A stretch of 12,788 nucleotides of DNA, from the NCBI GenBank assembly GCA_007120055.1, contig SKOL01000511.1, positions 1-12,788 on the forward strand, written 5' to 3'. The position numbers were made by a program, and so were the translations under genes. Source of the stretch: Anaerobacillus sp. GTDB lineage: Bacteria > Bacillota > Bacilli > Bacillales_H > Anaerobacillaceae. The notes below the pieces were generated by a model. It did not search any database, had not been told where the DNA came from, and saw only the letters and a program-made list of their open reading frames with translations. This document shows, piece by piece, positions 7,859 through 12,788 of this stretch (positions are counted from its first letter, which is position 1; each line of letters begins with the position of its first letter).

Positions 7859-7866
7859 CCCGCCTT
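7859..7866 (-). promoter_or_regulatory. Ribosome binding site supporting the TTG start of the GT2 gene
   Basis: AAGGCGGG ends 6 bases before TTG 7852. It is the only good site near the N-terminus. Confidence 0.6.
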
Positions 7867-7926
7867 TTAATGAAAGATAAAGACTTAGTTAGTTTTGTTT
7901 GTTATCGTTACTGAAAAGATAATTTC

Positions 7927-9045
7927 CTAGTGCTTCGATAGTTCCTTGTACCAATTCACGAGTTTTTCTCCCTCGCACTCCCAATTCAGCTGTTCCGTCA
8001 CTGCTTTTTTACCATTGTTACCCATTTGCTGAGCTTCATTCGGATTTGCCCGTAAATATTCAATCGCTTTTTTTATCGCTGTATCGTCATTGGGATTTAC
8101 TGCAATTCCACACGAGTGTTTTTCTACAAATTGCTTCCAAGCCGGAAAGTCAGAACAAAGGATCGGAATCCCGGCACTCATATACTCAAAAAACTTTGTT
8201 AATTCCTTTTTTAAGTAATGATCCGTTGGTGGAAATAAGGCAACCCCAGCTAACCATCGCCGACTAATGTAGGCATCATCAATTTCATCTTTCGGAACGT
8301 AACGGTCAATTCCTTCGATGACTAGTTGATGTTTTCGTTCCCCAGCACCCTCATACATCGCATCTGCAAACTTTTTCGGGCATTTTCCATAAAAATGTAC
8401 AAAAATACTCTCATCAATCAAAGGGAGTCTCGCGTGAATATTTGCCCCTCTTTCAACAGATATATTTCCAGTATAAATTAACTTGTTCTCAACTGGCTTG
8501 TCCTCTATTTGGTGATTCGTCAACTTACTGTTTAAAACTGGATAATTTAAAATACACTTTCCTCTCGGGTACTTTTCCTTATAATATTTTTCAGCTAAAC
8601 AAAGCTCTAACTTTCTCGAAAGTACCTTTTCTACGGATTTGTAAAATTTCGCTATTATACTCCTTAAAGGTTTCGGAATATATTCTTTTTGCATAATGCT
8701 TGTTTCATAATCTTCGTGAATGTCATAAATGACGACATTGTTACGGTTTTTAAGAAGCCAAGCGACTGGTAAAAGCTCTGGATCATGTACATGATAGTAA
8801 TCAGCTTTAAGCTCTTTTGCCTTACGGTAAGCTTCGAGCGTCGAAAATAGCATTCTCGAAAATTTACCATAATATTTTTTTATCGGAACGATTGTGACGT
8901 CACTTTCTGGTACTTCTTTTTCAATCGGTACAATTAAATGAACGTCAAACCCCGCTTTTTGGAGCGATTGGCATTCCTTATAGAAAATTCTTGGATCAAG
9001 TGGATGATGCACCGTCGTCATATGGACGACTTTTTTTGAAGTCAT
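7927..9045 (-). CDS. Family 4-like (GT-B) glycosyltransferase
   Basis: This 372-residue protein has the two-Rossmann GT-B layout. The N-terminal half opens with VVHMTTVHHPLDPRIFYKEC (6-25), a block typical of GT4 enzymes in exopolysaccharide clusters, and contains YYHVHDPELLP (83-93) and YDIHEDY (107-113). The C-terminal half has LIYTGNIS (189-196) and ends in KFFEYMSAGIPILCSDF (284-300), where Glu287 corresponds to the second Glu of the EX7E motif. The first Glu position (279) is Lys, which is common in this subgroup. It should use a nucleotide-sugar donor, probably retaining; substrate unknown. ATG 9045 has AAGAAGGTG 6 bases upstream. It sits between a GT4 gene (106 bases) and a GT2 gene (74 bases) as the middle of three glycosyltransferases. 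Confidence 0.85.
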   Translation of the reverse strand: MTSKKVVHMTTVHHPLDPRIFYKECQSLQKAGFDVHLIVPIEKEVPESDVTIVPIKKYYGKFSRMLFSTLEAYRKAKELKADYYHVHDPELLPVAWLLKNRNNVVIYDIHEDYETSIMQKEYIPKPLRSIIAKFYKSVEKVLSRKLELCLAEKYYKEKYPRGKCILNYPVLNSKLTNHQIEDKPVENKLIYTGNISVERGANIHARLPLIDESIFVHFYGKCPKKFADAMYEGAGERKHQLVIEGIDRYVPKDEIDDAYISRRWLAGVALFPPTDHYLKKELTKFFEYMSAGIPILCSDFPAWKQFVEKHSCGIAVNPNDDTAIKKAIEYLRANPNEAQQMGNNGKKAVTEQLNWECEGEKLVNWYKELSKH

Positions 9046-9095
9046 TAGTCACACCTTCTTTTTTATAAAACATATCGGTAAGCAGGATTACATTA

Positions 9096-9124
9096 CGAGA
9101 AATAGACTAGTCATTTATTTCTCG
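9096..9124. repeat. 9-bp perfect hairpin between the two GT4 genes
   Basis: CGAGAAATA (9096-9104) and TATTTCTCG (9116-9124) are exact reverse complements around an 11-base loop that itself contains the palindrome GACTAGTC. No T-run follows on the minus strand, so transcription probably continues. An operator, an RNA-processing site or a stabilising stem are possible. A TATAAT lies just upstream (9133-9128) but has no acceptable -35 box. Confidence 0.5.
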
Positions 9125-9151
9125 AAAATTATAGAATATATGTGTTCTTCA

Positions 9152-10273
9152 CTATTTTTTTAGCGTTTCAATAAAAACCTCTTCATATTGCCGAACAATT
9201 TTTGCTGCATCAAAGTCACTTACTCTTTTAAGGCCTTTTTCAATAATCTCTTTTCTTTGTTCTTCATTATTGTTTAGAACGCACAACATATTTTCAACCA
9301 TCTCTTCAACATTACCTACTTGGCATAGGAAGCCATACTTTCCTTTGTCTAAGACTTCGGATGGACCTGATTTACAATCAGTTGAGACAACTGGGGTACC
9401 AGTTGCGAGCGCTTCGGCAATGACATGGCAAAAACCTTCATGTTTTGATGAAAGTACAAATACGTCGGCTTGTCGAAAGTAAATATATGGATTACTTTGA
9501 AAACCAATGAAATGAACGCGATCTGCGACGTTTAATTCTTCTGCTTGTTGTTGAAGTTTTTCTTTCAAGTGCCCTTCCCCAAGTATCACTAGCCTACTTG
9601 AGATTTTAGCGTTGGTTTTGGCAAACGCATTGAGTAATGTTTGGTGATCTTTTTGTTCTACGAGTCTTCCCGCTGTAATGACAACTTTTTCTTTCGGGTT
9701 GTTAAAAATCGATTGATATTTCGGATTGATTTGATCGTTCTCTATTTTTTCGTTAATTCTGTTGAGATCAACTGGATTATAAATCACTTTAATTTCTTCA
9801 GGCTTCACTTTATATTTGTTTACTAAGTTTTCTTTTACGCCTTCTGATAATGAAACGATTTGATTTGAAAATTTGTACATGAAGCCAAAACCGAGCAGTT
9901 GTAAGTCCGTTTTAAAATTGCCACCTAAGTTGTCCGCTTCTCTTACGACAGATTTCGCTTTTGAGAACGAAAACATAGTCGCTAATATCGCTATCGTATT
10001 GACTCTTGGGATTGTGCTGAATACGAGGTCTACCTCTTCATTTTTAATAATTTTCGCTAGTTTAAAAATCGATTTACTTAGCCTTTGCGTGTCTAGTTTA
10101 ATAAACTCGACATCATCTTTCACCTCGTTCTCATAAGAGCCATCAAAATTCAAGGTCACTAGTAAAGGAGAAAATTGTTCTCTATCTAAGTTATTAATAA
10201 TATTTAATAGCGTGCGAGCAGCTCCTCCACCACCCATTTGGTATATAAAGAATAATATTTTCTTTTTTTGCAT
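9152..10273 (-). CDS. Family 4 glycosyltransferase (retaining, GT-B)
   Basis: This 373-residue protein is a classic GT4. The acceptor-side N-terminal domain begins ILFFIYQMGGGGAARTLLNI (6-25), a glycine-rich turn shared with amylovoran- and teichuronic-type enzymes. Further markers are FSTIPRVN (85-92) and VIYNPVDLNRI (163-173). The donor domain starts at VVITAGRLVEQKDH (197-210, with Arg203 and Lys208 that usually contact the donor phosphate) and contains the EX7E motif at Glu279 and Glu287 (HEGFCHVIAEAL), then GTPVVSTDCKSGPSEVL (292-308). No signal peptide or membrane segment is seen. It is the first of three adjacent glycosyltransferase genes. ATG 10273 has AAAGG 10 bases upstream. The sugar transferred cannot be read from the sequence. 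Confidence 0.9.
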   Translation of the reverse strand: MQKKKILFFIYQMGGGGAARTLLNIINNLDREQFSPLLVTLNFDGSYENEVKDDVEFIKLDTQRLSKSIFKLAKIIKNEEVDLVFSTIPRVNTIAILATMFSFSKAKSVVREADNLGGNFKTDLQLLGFGFMYKFSNQIVSLSEGVKENLVNKYKVKPEEIKVIYNPVDLNRINEKIENDQINPKYQSIFNNPKEKVVITAGRLVEQKDHQTLLNAFAKTNAKISSRLVILGEGHLKEKLQQQAEELNVADRVHFIGFQSNPYIYFRQADVFVLSSKHEGFCHVIAEALATGTPVVSTDCKSGPSEVLDKGKYGFLCQVGNVEEMVENMLCVLNNNEEQRKEIIEKGLKRVSDFDAAKIVRQYEEVFIETLKK

Positions 10274-10290
10274 ACGAAAACAGCCTTTCT

Positions 10291-10328
10291 ATCATAGATT
10301 GGTGATTTCATCATAGATTGATGTCTTC
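10291..10328. repeat. Two-copy 19-bp tandem repeat in the GT4 leader
   Basis: Copies at 10291-10309 and 10310-10328 match at 16 of 19 positions (both start ATCATAGATTG). A third start, ATCAT, follows at 10329. The repeat lies just before the ribosome binding site of the GT4 gene. Its function is unknown and it may be slippage-derived. Confidence 0.6.
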
Positions 10329-10513
10329 ATCATCACAGGCAACTTAAATTGCTAATAAGTGGTACACAATGGTTCATTCTTAATTTTAGAAAAATCGACT
10401 CTCATTACCATGTCTGATGTGTCACTAAGACTCTATCATGCATTTTTTGTTTATCATTATTGTTTCTTTTTCGAAACACATCTAAACCATCGTATACGAA
10501 AAATACGCAAGGG

Positions 10514-10527
10514 TAAATACGTATTTA
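10514..10527. promoter_or_regulatory. 14-bp perfect palindrome, possible operator
   Basis: TAAATACGTATTTA is perfectly self-complementary and lies between the LCP terminator and the GT4 gene, about 240 bases before the GT4 start. It is AT-rich, so chance is possible. It may bind a dimeric regulator. Confidence 0.3.
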
Positions 10528-10539
10528 TCATTATTTACA

Positions 10540-10571
10540 GACAAAAAGCCGGCTTCGCCAGCTTTTTTGTC
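10540..10571 (-). terminator. Rho-independent terminator of the LCP gene
   Basis: GACAAAAAGCCGGC (10540-10553) pairs with GCCAGCTTTTTTGTC (10557-10571) around a 3-base loop, with one extra base and one G-U pair. It starts 9 bases after the LCP stop. A and T runs in both arms give U-tracts on either strand, so it may work in both directions. Confidence 0.85.
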
Positions 10572-10580
10572 TTATATTTT

Positions 10581-11606
10581 CTATAGTCCCTCTTGCCCTT
10601 CTTGCTGTTCCTCTAGCTCTTCTGGCTCAGGAGCTTCGATCATATTTAGGTGTATTTGTAATTCCTCTGAAATTTCTCTTACTGATTGTTCATCTAATTC
10701 ATAATAGTAGATTCCATTCAGCGTAAGGTTTCCTCCTTTAAAACTTAAGGAGTCAATATTATTTAAACTGCTAGCATAGGTATGCATTCTAATGATGCTA
10801 TTAAAACCAAGGTTTGTCTTTAAGTTATTGCCGAGTGCATCCATCATTGGACCAAATCTTGTAATCGAGCTAAAGCTCGTTGCTTCTTTTATAATCGATT
10901 CAATGACTTCCTTTTGACGTTCACCACGGCCTAAGTCACCTCTCGGATCGCTTTTACGCATTCTCACGTAAGCAAGCGCCTCTTGCCCATTTAATCTTTG
11001 CTCACCTTCATAGATCGTGATCGTACCGTATGTTGCATTGTCTCTTTCCGTAAACGTTCTTGGTGAGTTAACTGTAACTCCACCTAATTCATCAACAATA
11101 TCCATAAATGCATCGAAGTTTAACGATACAAAGTAATCTACTGGGATGTTTAGTAGATTTTCAACGGTTGCAATCGTCATATCTAGACCACCAAAAGCAT
11201 GGGCATGATTGATTTTATCTAAACGGTCTCTTCCGACAATTTCAACACGAGAATCACGTGGGATATTAAGCATTTTGATCGAGTTGTCCTCTGGATTAAA
11301 AGTTGCTAGAACCATCGCATCCGTTCTACCACTTAAATTACCATCGCGACTATCAAGCCCAAGAAACAAGATTGAAATTGGATCGTTAATTGGATTTACT
11401 GCGTTTTCTCGTAATTCAGAGCGGTCTCCTCTTTCTAATTCTTGTTGTGCCCCTGATGCAACACTGTTCATTTTAGTAAAAACATATCCAATAACTGCGC
11501 CCGTGATAATTAAAAGACCTAGGAACGTAAATAACGCGACCTTCATAAAACGCTTAACTGATTTGTTTTGATTTGTTTTTTTATTTTCTATTCTTGATTG
11601 TGCCAA
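10581..11606 (-). CDS. LCP (LytR-CpsA-Psr) family wall-polymer ligase
   Basis: This 341-residue protein has a basic cytoplasmic N-terminus, one membrane segment (about 22-44) and an extracellular LCP domain. Conserved blocks are ISILFLGLDSR (77-87), GRTDAMVLATFNP (93-105), MLNIPRDSRVEI (112-123), DKINHAHAFGG (130-140), LGGVTVNSP (174-182), LNGQEALAYVRMR (205-217) and GDLGRGERQ (223-231). The arginines are those that hold the lipid pyrophosphate. LCP enzymes transfer teichoic acid or other glycans from undecaprenyl pyrophosphate to peptidoglycan outside the membrane. The older name transcriptional attenuator does not describe the activity. An acidic tail rich in Glu ends the protein. TTG 11606 is chosen because AGAGGAG lies 9 bases upstream. 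It is transcribed alone, from a likely ECF promoter to a clear terminator. Which Bacillus paralogue (TagT, TagU or TagV) it matches is uncertain. Confidence 0.92.
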   Translation of the reverse strand: MAQSRIENKKTNQNKSVKRFMKVALFTFLGLLIITGAVIGYVFTKMNSVASGAQQELERGDRSELRENAVNPINDPISILFLGLDSRDGNLSGRTDAMVLATFNPEDNSIKMLNIPRDSRVEIVGRDRLDKINHAHAFGGLDMTIATVENLLNIPVDYFVSLNFDAFMDIVDELGGVTVNSPRTFTERDNATYGTITIYEGEQRLNGQEALAYVRMRKSDPRGDLGRGERQKEVIESIIKEATSFSSITRFGPMMDALGNNLKTNLGFNSIIRMHTYASSLNNIDSLSFKGGNLTLNGIYYYELDEQSVREISEELQIHLNMIEAPEPEELEEQQEGQEGL

Positions 11607-11615
11607 CTTCAGACA

Positions 11616-11622
11616 CTCCTCT
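11616..11622 (-). promoter_or_regulatory. Ribosome binding site supporting the TTG start of the LCP gene
   Basis: AGAGGAG lies 9 bases before TTG 11606. The resulting basic N-terminus before the membrane segment fits the family, whereas the next Met (residue 21) would remove it. Confidence 0.75.
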
Positions 11623-11643
11623 TTTCTTAATTTTGCTACGTTA

Positions 11644-11655
11644 TACCGATCGGTA
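11644..11655. promoter_or_regulatory. 12-bp palindrome in the LCP leader, operator-like
   Basis: TACCGATCGGTA is perfectly self-complementary and sits 38 bases before the LCP start, downstream of the ECF promoter. ACCG-N2-CGGT symmetry is seen in many TetR-family operators. It could also form an RNA hairpin. A weak TATAAC (11645-11640) overlaps its edge. Confidence 0.4.
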
Positions 11656-11754
11656 AAAATTTACAACGATGTATAACTACGATCATTGCCATAACCGGCG
11701 TATAGCGAACGAGAAACTTACTAAATGATACAAAATCTATTATTCTATTTTTAT

Positions 11755-11783
11755 TAGACGACTAAAAGCTTTAAAAAGTTACA
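11755..11783 (-). promoter_or_regulatory. ECF-sigma-type promoter (SigX/SigM-like) upstream of the LCP gene
   Basis: On the minus strand TGTAAC (11783-11778) is followed by five T and, after exactly 17 bases, CGTCTA (11760-11755). This matches the AAC-type -35 box with trailing T-run and the CGTC -10 box of Bacillus cell-envelope-stress sigma factors. It would give a leader of about 140 bases before TTG 11606. In Bacillus subtilis, LCP genes including lytR belong to such regulons, which supports the call. Confidence 0.72.
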
Positions 11784-11800
11784 TAATATTTATACCTGAG

Positions 11801-11913
11801 TGAATTTCATAATTACCTAAATTGAGCCATATCAAGACTATATGTAGTTGCGAGCGACTTAACACAACTACATATAGAAACTTAATGGCGGAAATATTGA
11901 ATTATGAAATTCA
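11801..11913. repeat. 113-bp nested inverted repeat, MITE-like
   Basis: The outer arms at 11801-11814 and 11900-11913 are 14/14 complementary (TGAATTTCATAATT). The inner arms at 11838-11850 and 11865-11877 are 13/13 (CTATATGTAGTTG), with a 14-base loop. GCCAT/ATGGC (11826-11830, 11885-11889) and AAG/CTT (11834-11836, 11881-11883) pair in register between them. The whole can fold as one interrupted hairpin. ACCT occurs just outside both ends (11794-11797, 11917-11920), a possible but weak target duplication. There is no open frame inside. Confidence 0.7.
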
Positions 11914-12042
11914 TTAACCTAATAAACTATTTTACATCAACACTTTATTATAGTAAATAAAATTTGTGTATCTACCATAATATGCTCGTTTAAATGTCGT
12001 TTTCTGGCATTTACTGTGGAATTGCACGTTTAAGCTACAAGG

Positions 12043-12081
12043 TCTGACAATCGCTTATGTTAACGCATTTAAGATGTCAGG
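12043..12081. repeat. Interrupted hairpin in the long intergenic region
   Basis: CTGACA (12044-12049) pairs with TGTCAG (12075-12080), then CTTA (12054-12057) with TAAG (12070-12073) and TG with CA inside. It is followed by TGTGG-GGG-CCACA (12096-12108), which lies between two copies of TTAGGTAC (12084-12091 and 12112-12119). It may belong to a structured RNA; the strand is unknown. Confidence 0.4.
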
Positions 12082-12192
12082 GGTTAGGTACTCGCTGTGG
12101 GGGCCACAACTTTAGGTACGGGAAACTGAATAAAACAGGCCATTTCTCGACAAGAGACCCCCAGTTGGAAAGGAAAATTTTTCGTGATCATA

Positions 12193-12233
12193 GGCGATTA
12201 TTCTGAATTTGCAAAGAATCGCTAAGTATCGCC
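12193..12233. repeat. Hairpin with GGCGAT/ATCGCC arms and an alternative inner arm
   Basis: GGCGAT (12193-12198) can pair with ATCGCC (12228-12233), or GCGATT (12194-12199) with AATCGC (12217-12222). ATTCT/AGAAT (12200-12204, 12215-12219) forms an inner stem. The two right arms are mutually exclusive. The outer arms equal those at 7021-7040. Confidence 0.45.
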
Positions 12234-12238
12234 AACGT

Positions 12239-12259
12239 TTTCCCGTATTTCTCGGGAAA
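12239..12259. repeat. 7-bp hairpin TTTCCCG/CGGGAAA
   Basis: Arms at 12239-12245 and 12253-12259 flank a 7-base loop. On the plus strand it is followed by TTTTG, so it could be a weak terminator for a plus-strand RNA. On the minus strand there is no T-run. Confidence 0.4.
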
Positions 12260-12340
12260 TTTTGACTCATTAATACAAATCAGATTGCTATCTATTGTCA
12301 TTTAAAGTAGTATAATCGTTTTTAACAACAGCGCCAAACA

Positions 12341-12368
12341 AAAAGAGGTGCTAATTCGCACCTCTTTT
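12341..12368 (-). terminator. Strong rho-independent terminator of the acidic-protein gene
   Basis: AAAAGAGGTGC (12341-12351) and GCACCTCTTTT (12358-12368) are perfect complements around a 6-base loop. On the minus strand the stem ends in TTTTTGTTTG. It lies 50 bases after the stop of the upstream gene and probably insulates the LCP region. It may also act on plus-strand transcripts. Confidence 0.9.
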
Positions 12369-12417
12369 ATTGTGTAGACAAAGTATTTTTTTACCGTTTC
12401 AACAAATTAGCGCGAGC

Positions 12418-12788
12418 TTAAAACAGAGATTCAACCTCTCCTGTTTCACGATCAACTGTGTACCAACCTCTTGTAGAAGTATGGCCAACACCATCTTCGC
12501 CTTGCACGACATCAAATACTTGTACAACATATTTGCCGTCTTCTTCACGATCTACTACGATGTTAACTTCATCATCGTAAATAATATTTAAATGTTCTTT
12601 TACTTTTATTTTTGCTTCATCTTCGGTAAGGAGTTTTTTCTCGTCAGAAGTAGAACTGTCTTTTTCTGTTTCATCGTTTCCTTTTTCAGTTCCATCATCG
12701 CTTCCGTTACTTTCATTTTTACCGTTATTTTCATCAGTATCCTTTGAGTCTTTGGTCTCATCTTCATTAGAACCTTCAACTTTATTGT
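12418..12788 (-). CDS. C-terminal part of an acidic, probably secreted or lipoprotein-type protein (5' end outside window)
   Basis: 122 codons are visible and the start lies beyond the window. The first 50 or so visible residues are a low-complexity linker of Asp, Glu, Asn, Ser, Thr, Gly and Lys (for example NGSDDGTEKGNDETEK), as found in surface lipoproteins just after the lipidated Cys. The last 70 or so form a small folded domain beginning LLTEDEAKIKVKEHLNI, with YVVQVFDVV in the middle and GWYTVDRETGEVESLF at the end. This resembles small PepSY-like or lipoprotein C-terminal domains of Bacillus. No catalytic motif is visible. It ends at TAA (12420-12418) and is followed by a strong terminator, so it belongs to a separate transcription unit. 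A signal peptide or lipobox cannot be checked here, and the function is unknown. Confidence 0.75.
   Translation of the reverse strand, partial: NKVEGSNEDETKDSKDTDENNGKNESNGSDDGTEKGNDETEKDSSTSDEKKLLTEDEAKIKVKEHLNIIYDDEVNIVVDREEDGKYVVQVFDVVQGEDGVGHTSTRGWYTVDRETGEVESLF

Larger units (their letters stand above)
10274..10580. other. 307-base gene-free stretch upstream of the GT4 gene
   Basis: It holds the terminator of the LCP gene and, nearer the GT4 gene, several small symmetric elements: a 14-bp palindrome TAAATACGTATTTA (10514-10527), CGTATACG (10491-10498), the inverted repeat TGTTTC-N6-GAAACA (10461-10478) and a 19-bp tandem repeat. The promoter of the glycosyltransferase genes should lie here, but I see no convincing -35/-10 pair. 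No supportable coding frame was found. Confidence 0.6.
11607..12417. other. 811-base gene-free stretch with promoter, nested inverted repeat and hairpin cluster
   Basis: No coding frame with a ribosome binding site was found. In the direction of transcription it holds the terminator of the upstream gene (12341-12368), a hairpin-rich and partly G/C-rich block (about 12040-12260), an AT-rich part with an isolated TATAAT (11952-11947), a 113-bp nested inverted repeat (11801-11913), the ECF promoter and the leader of the LCP gene. It is long for this locus, so an unannotated RNA or a decayed small element is possible. Confidence 0.6.

Noticed and set aside
10359..10586. Plus-strand open frame of 75 codons in the gap before the GT4 gene
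   Set aside because: It begins at GTG without a ribosome binding site and reads through the terminator hairpin into the end of the LCP gene. The composition is that of AT-rich non-coding DNA.
11209..11571. Plus-strand open frame of 120 codons opposite the LCP gene
   Set aside because: It lies wholly antisense to a gene with clear LCP motifs. It shows no recognisable domain and no good ribosome binding site.
11801..11913. Nested inverted repeat considered as a CRISPR fragment or classical insertion sequence
   Set aside because: There are no regularly spaced direct repeats and no transposase frame. Only the small hairpin-element reading remains possible.
11947..11952. Minus-strand TATAAT about 340 bases before the LCP gene
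   Set aside because: It is a perfect -10 box, but the sequence 17 bases upstream (GTAGAT) does not resemble a -35 box. Such hexamers are expected by chance in AT-rich DNA.
12311..12316. TATAAT on the plus strand before the terminator
   Set aside because: No -35 box lies at 16-18 bases (TTGTCA is only 10 bases away), and any transcript would run straight into the terminator at 12341.
12370..12591. Plus-strand open frame of 73 codons at the right end
   Set aside because: It is antisense to the acidic-protein gene and starts just after the terminator without supporting signals.

Overview
The window looks like part of a cell-wall glycopolymer (teichuronic/teichoic-type) locus from a low-GC Gram-positive bacterium, most likely an alkaliphilic or halotolerant member of the Bacillaceae. 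The reasons are AT-rich DNA, strong GGAGG-type ribosome binding sites, GTG and TTG starts, a TagG/TagH-like exporter, an LCP ligase and a protein of the TupA family. TupA is the teichuronopeptide biosynthesis protein first described in alkaliphilic Bacillus. The organism assignment is an inference; nothing here identifies a species. All nine genes lie on the minus strand, so transcription runs from high to low coordinates. No tRNA, rRNA, CRISPR array or transposase gene was seen.

Reading in the direction of transcription: (1) 12788-12418 is the C-terminal end of an acidic, probably secreted protein, closed by a strong terminator at 12341-12368. (2) 12417-11607 is an 811-base gene-free stretch. 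It holds a cluster of hairpins, a nested 113-bp inverted repeat, an ECF-sigma-type promoter (TGTAAC-N17-CGTCTA) and a 12-bp palindrome. (3) 11606-10581 encodes an LCP family protein, closed by a hairpin terminator at 10540-10571. (4) 10580-10274 is a 307-base gene-free stretch with palindromes and a 19-bp tandem repeat. (5) 10273-7088 encodes three glycosyltransferases (GT4, GT4, GT2) with gaps of 106 and 74 bases. (6) 7087-6820 is a gap with a candidate promoter. (7) 6819-1 is a tight operon: ABC permease (TagG-like), a double-NBD ABC ATPase (TagH-like), a three-part GT2 protein, a coiled-coil TupA-like ATP-grasp protein, and a second ATP-grasp protein of cyanophycin-synthetase type that runs off the window.

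Proposed logic (inference): the glycosyltransferases build an undecaprenyl-linked glycan in the cytoplasm. The two ATP-grasp ligases form amide bonds, either adding acidic amino acids to the glycan or building a peptide attached to it. The ABC exporter moves the product across the membrane, and the LCP protein transfers it to peptidoglycan. The most interesting part is the terminal module, where two unrelated ATP-grasp subfamilies sit directly behind a wall-polymer exporter. This suggests an amino-acid- or peptide-modified wall polymer, comparable to but perhaps distinct from the teichuronopeptide of alkaliphilic Bacillus. No sugar-nucleotide enzyme, initiating phosphosugar transferase or flippase is visible, so these must be encoded elsewhere.
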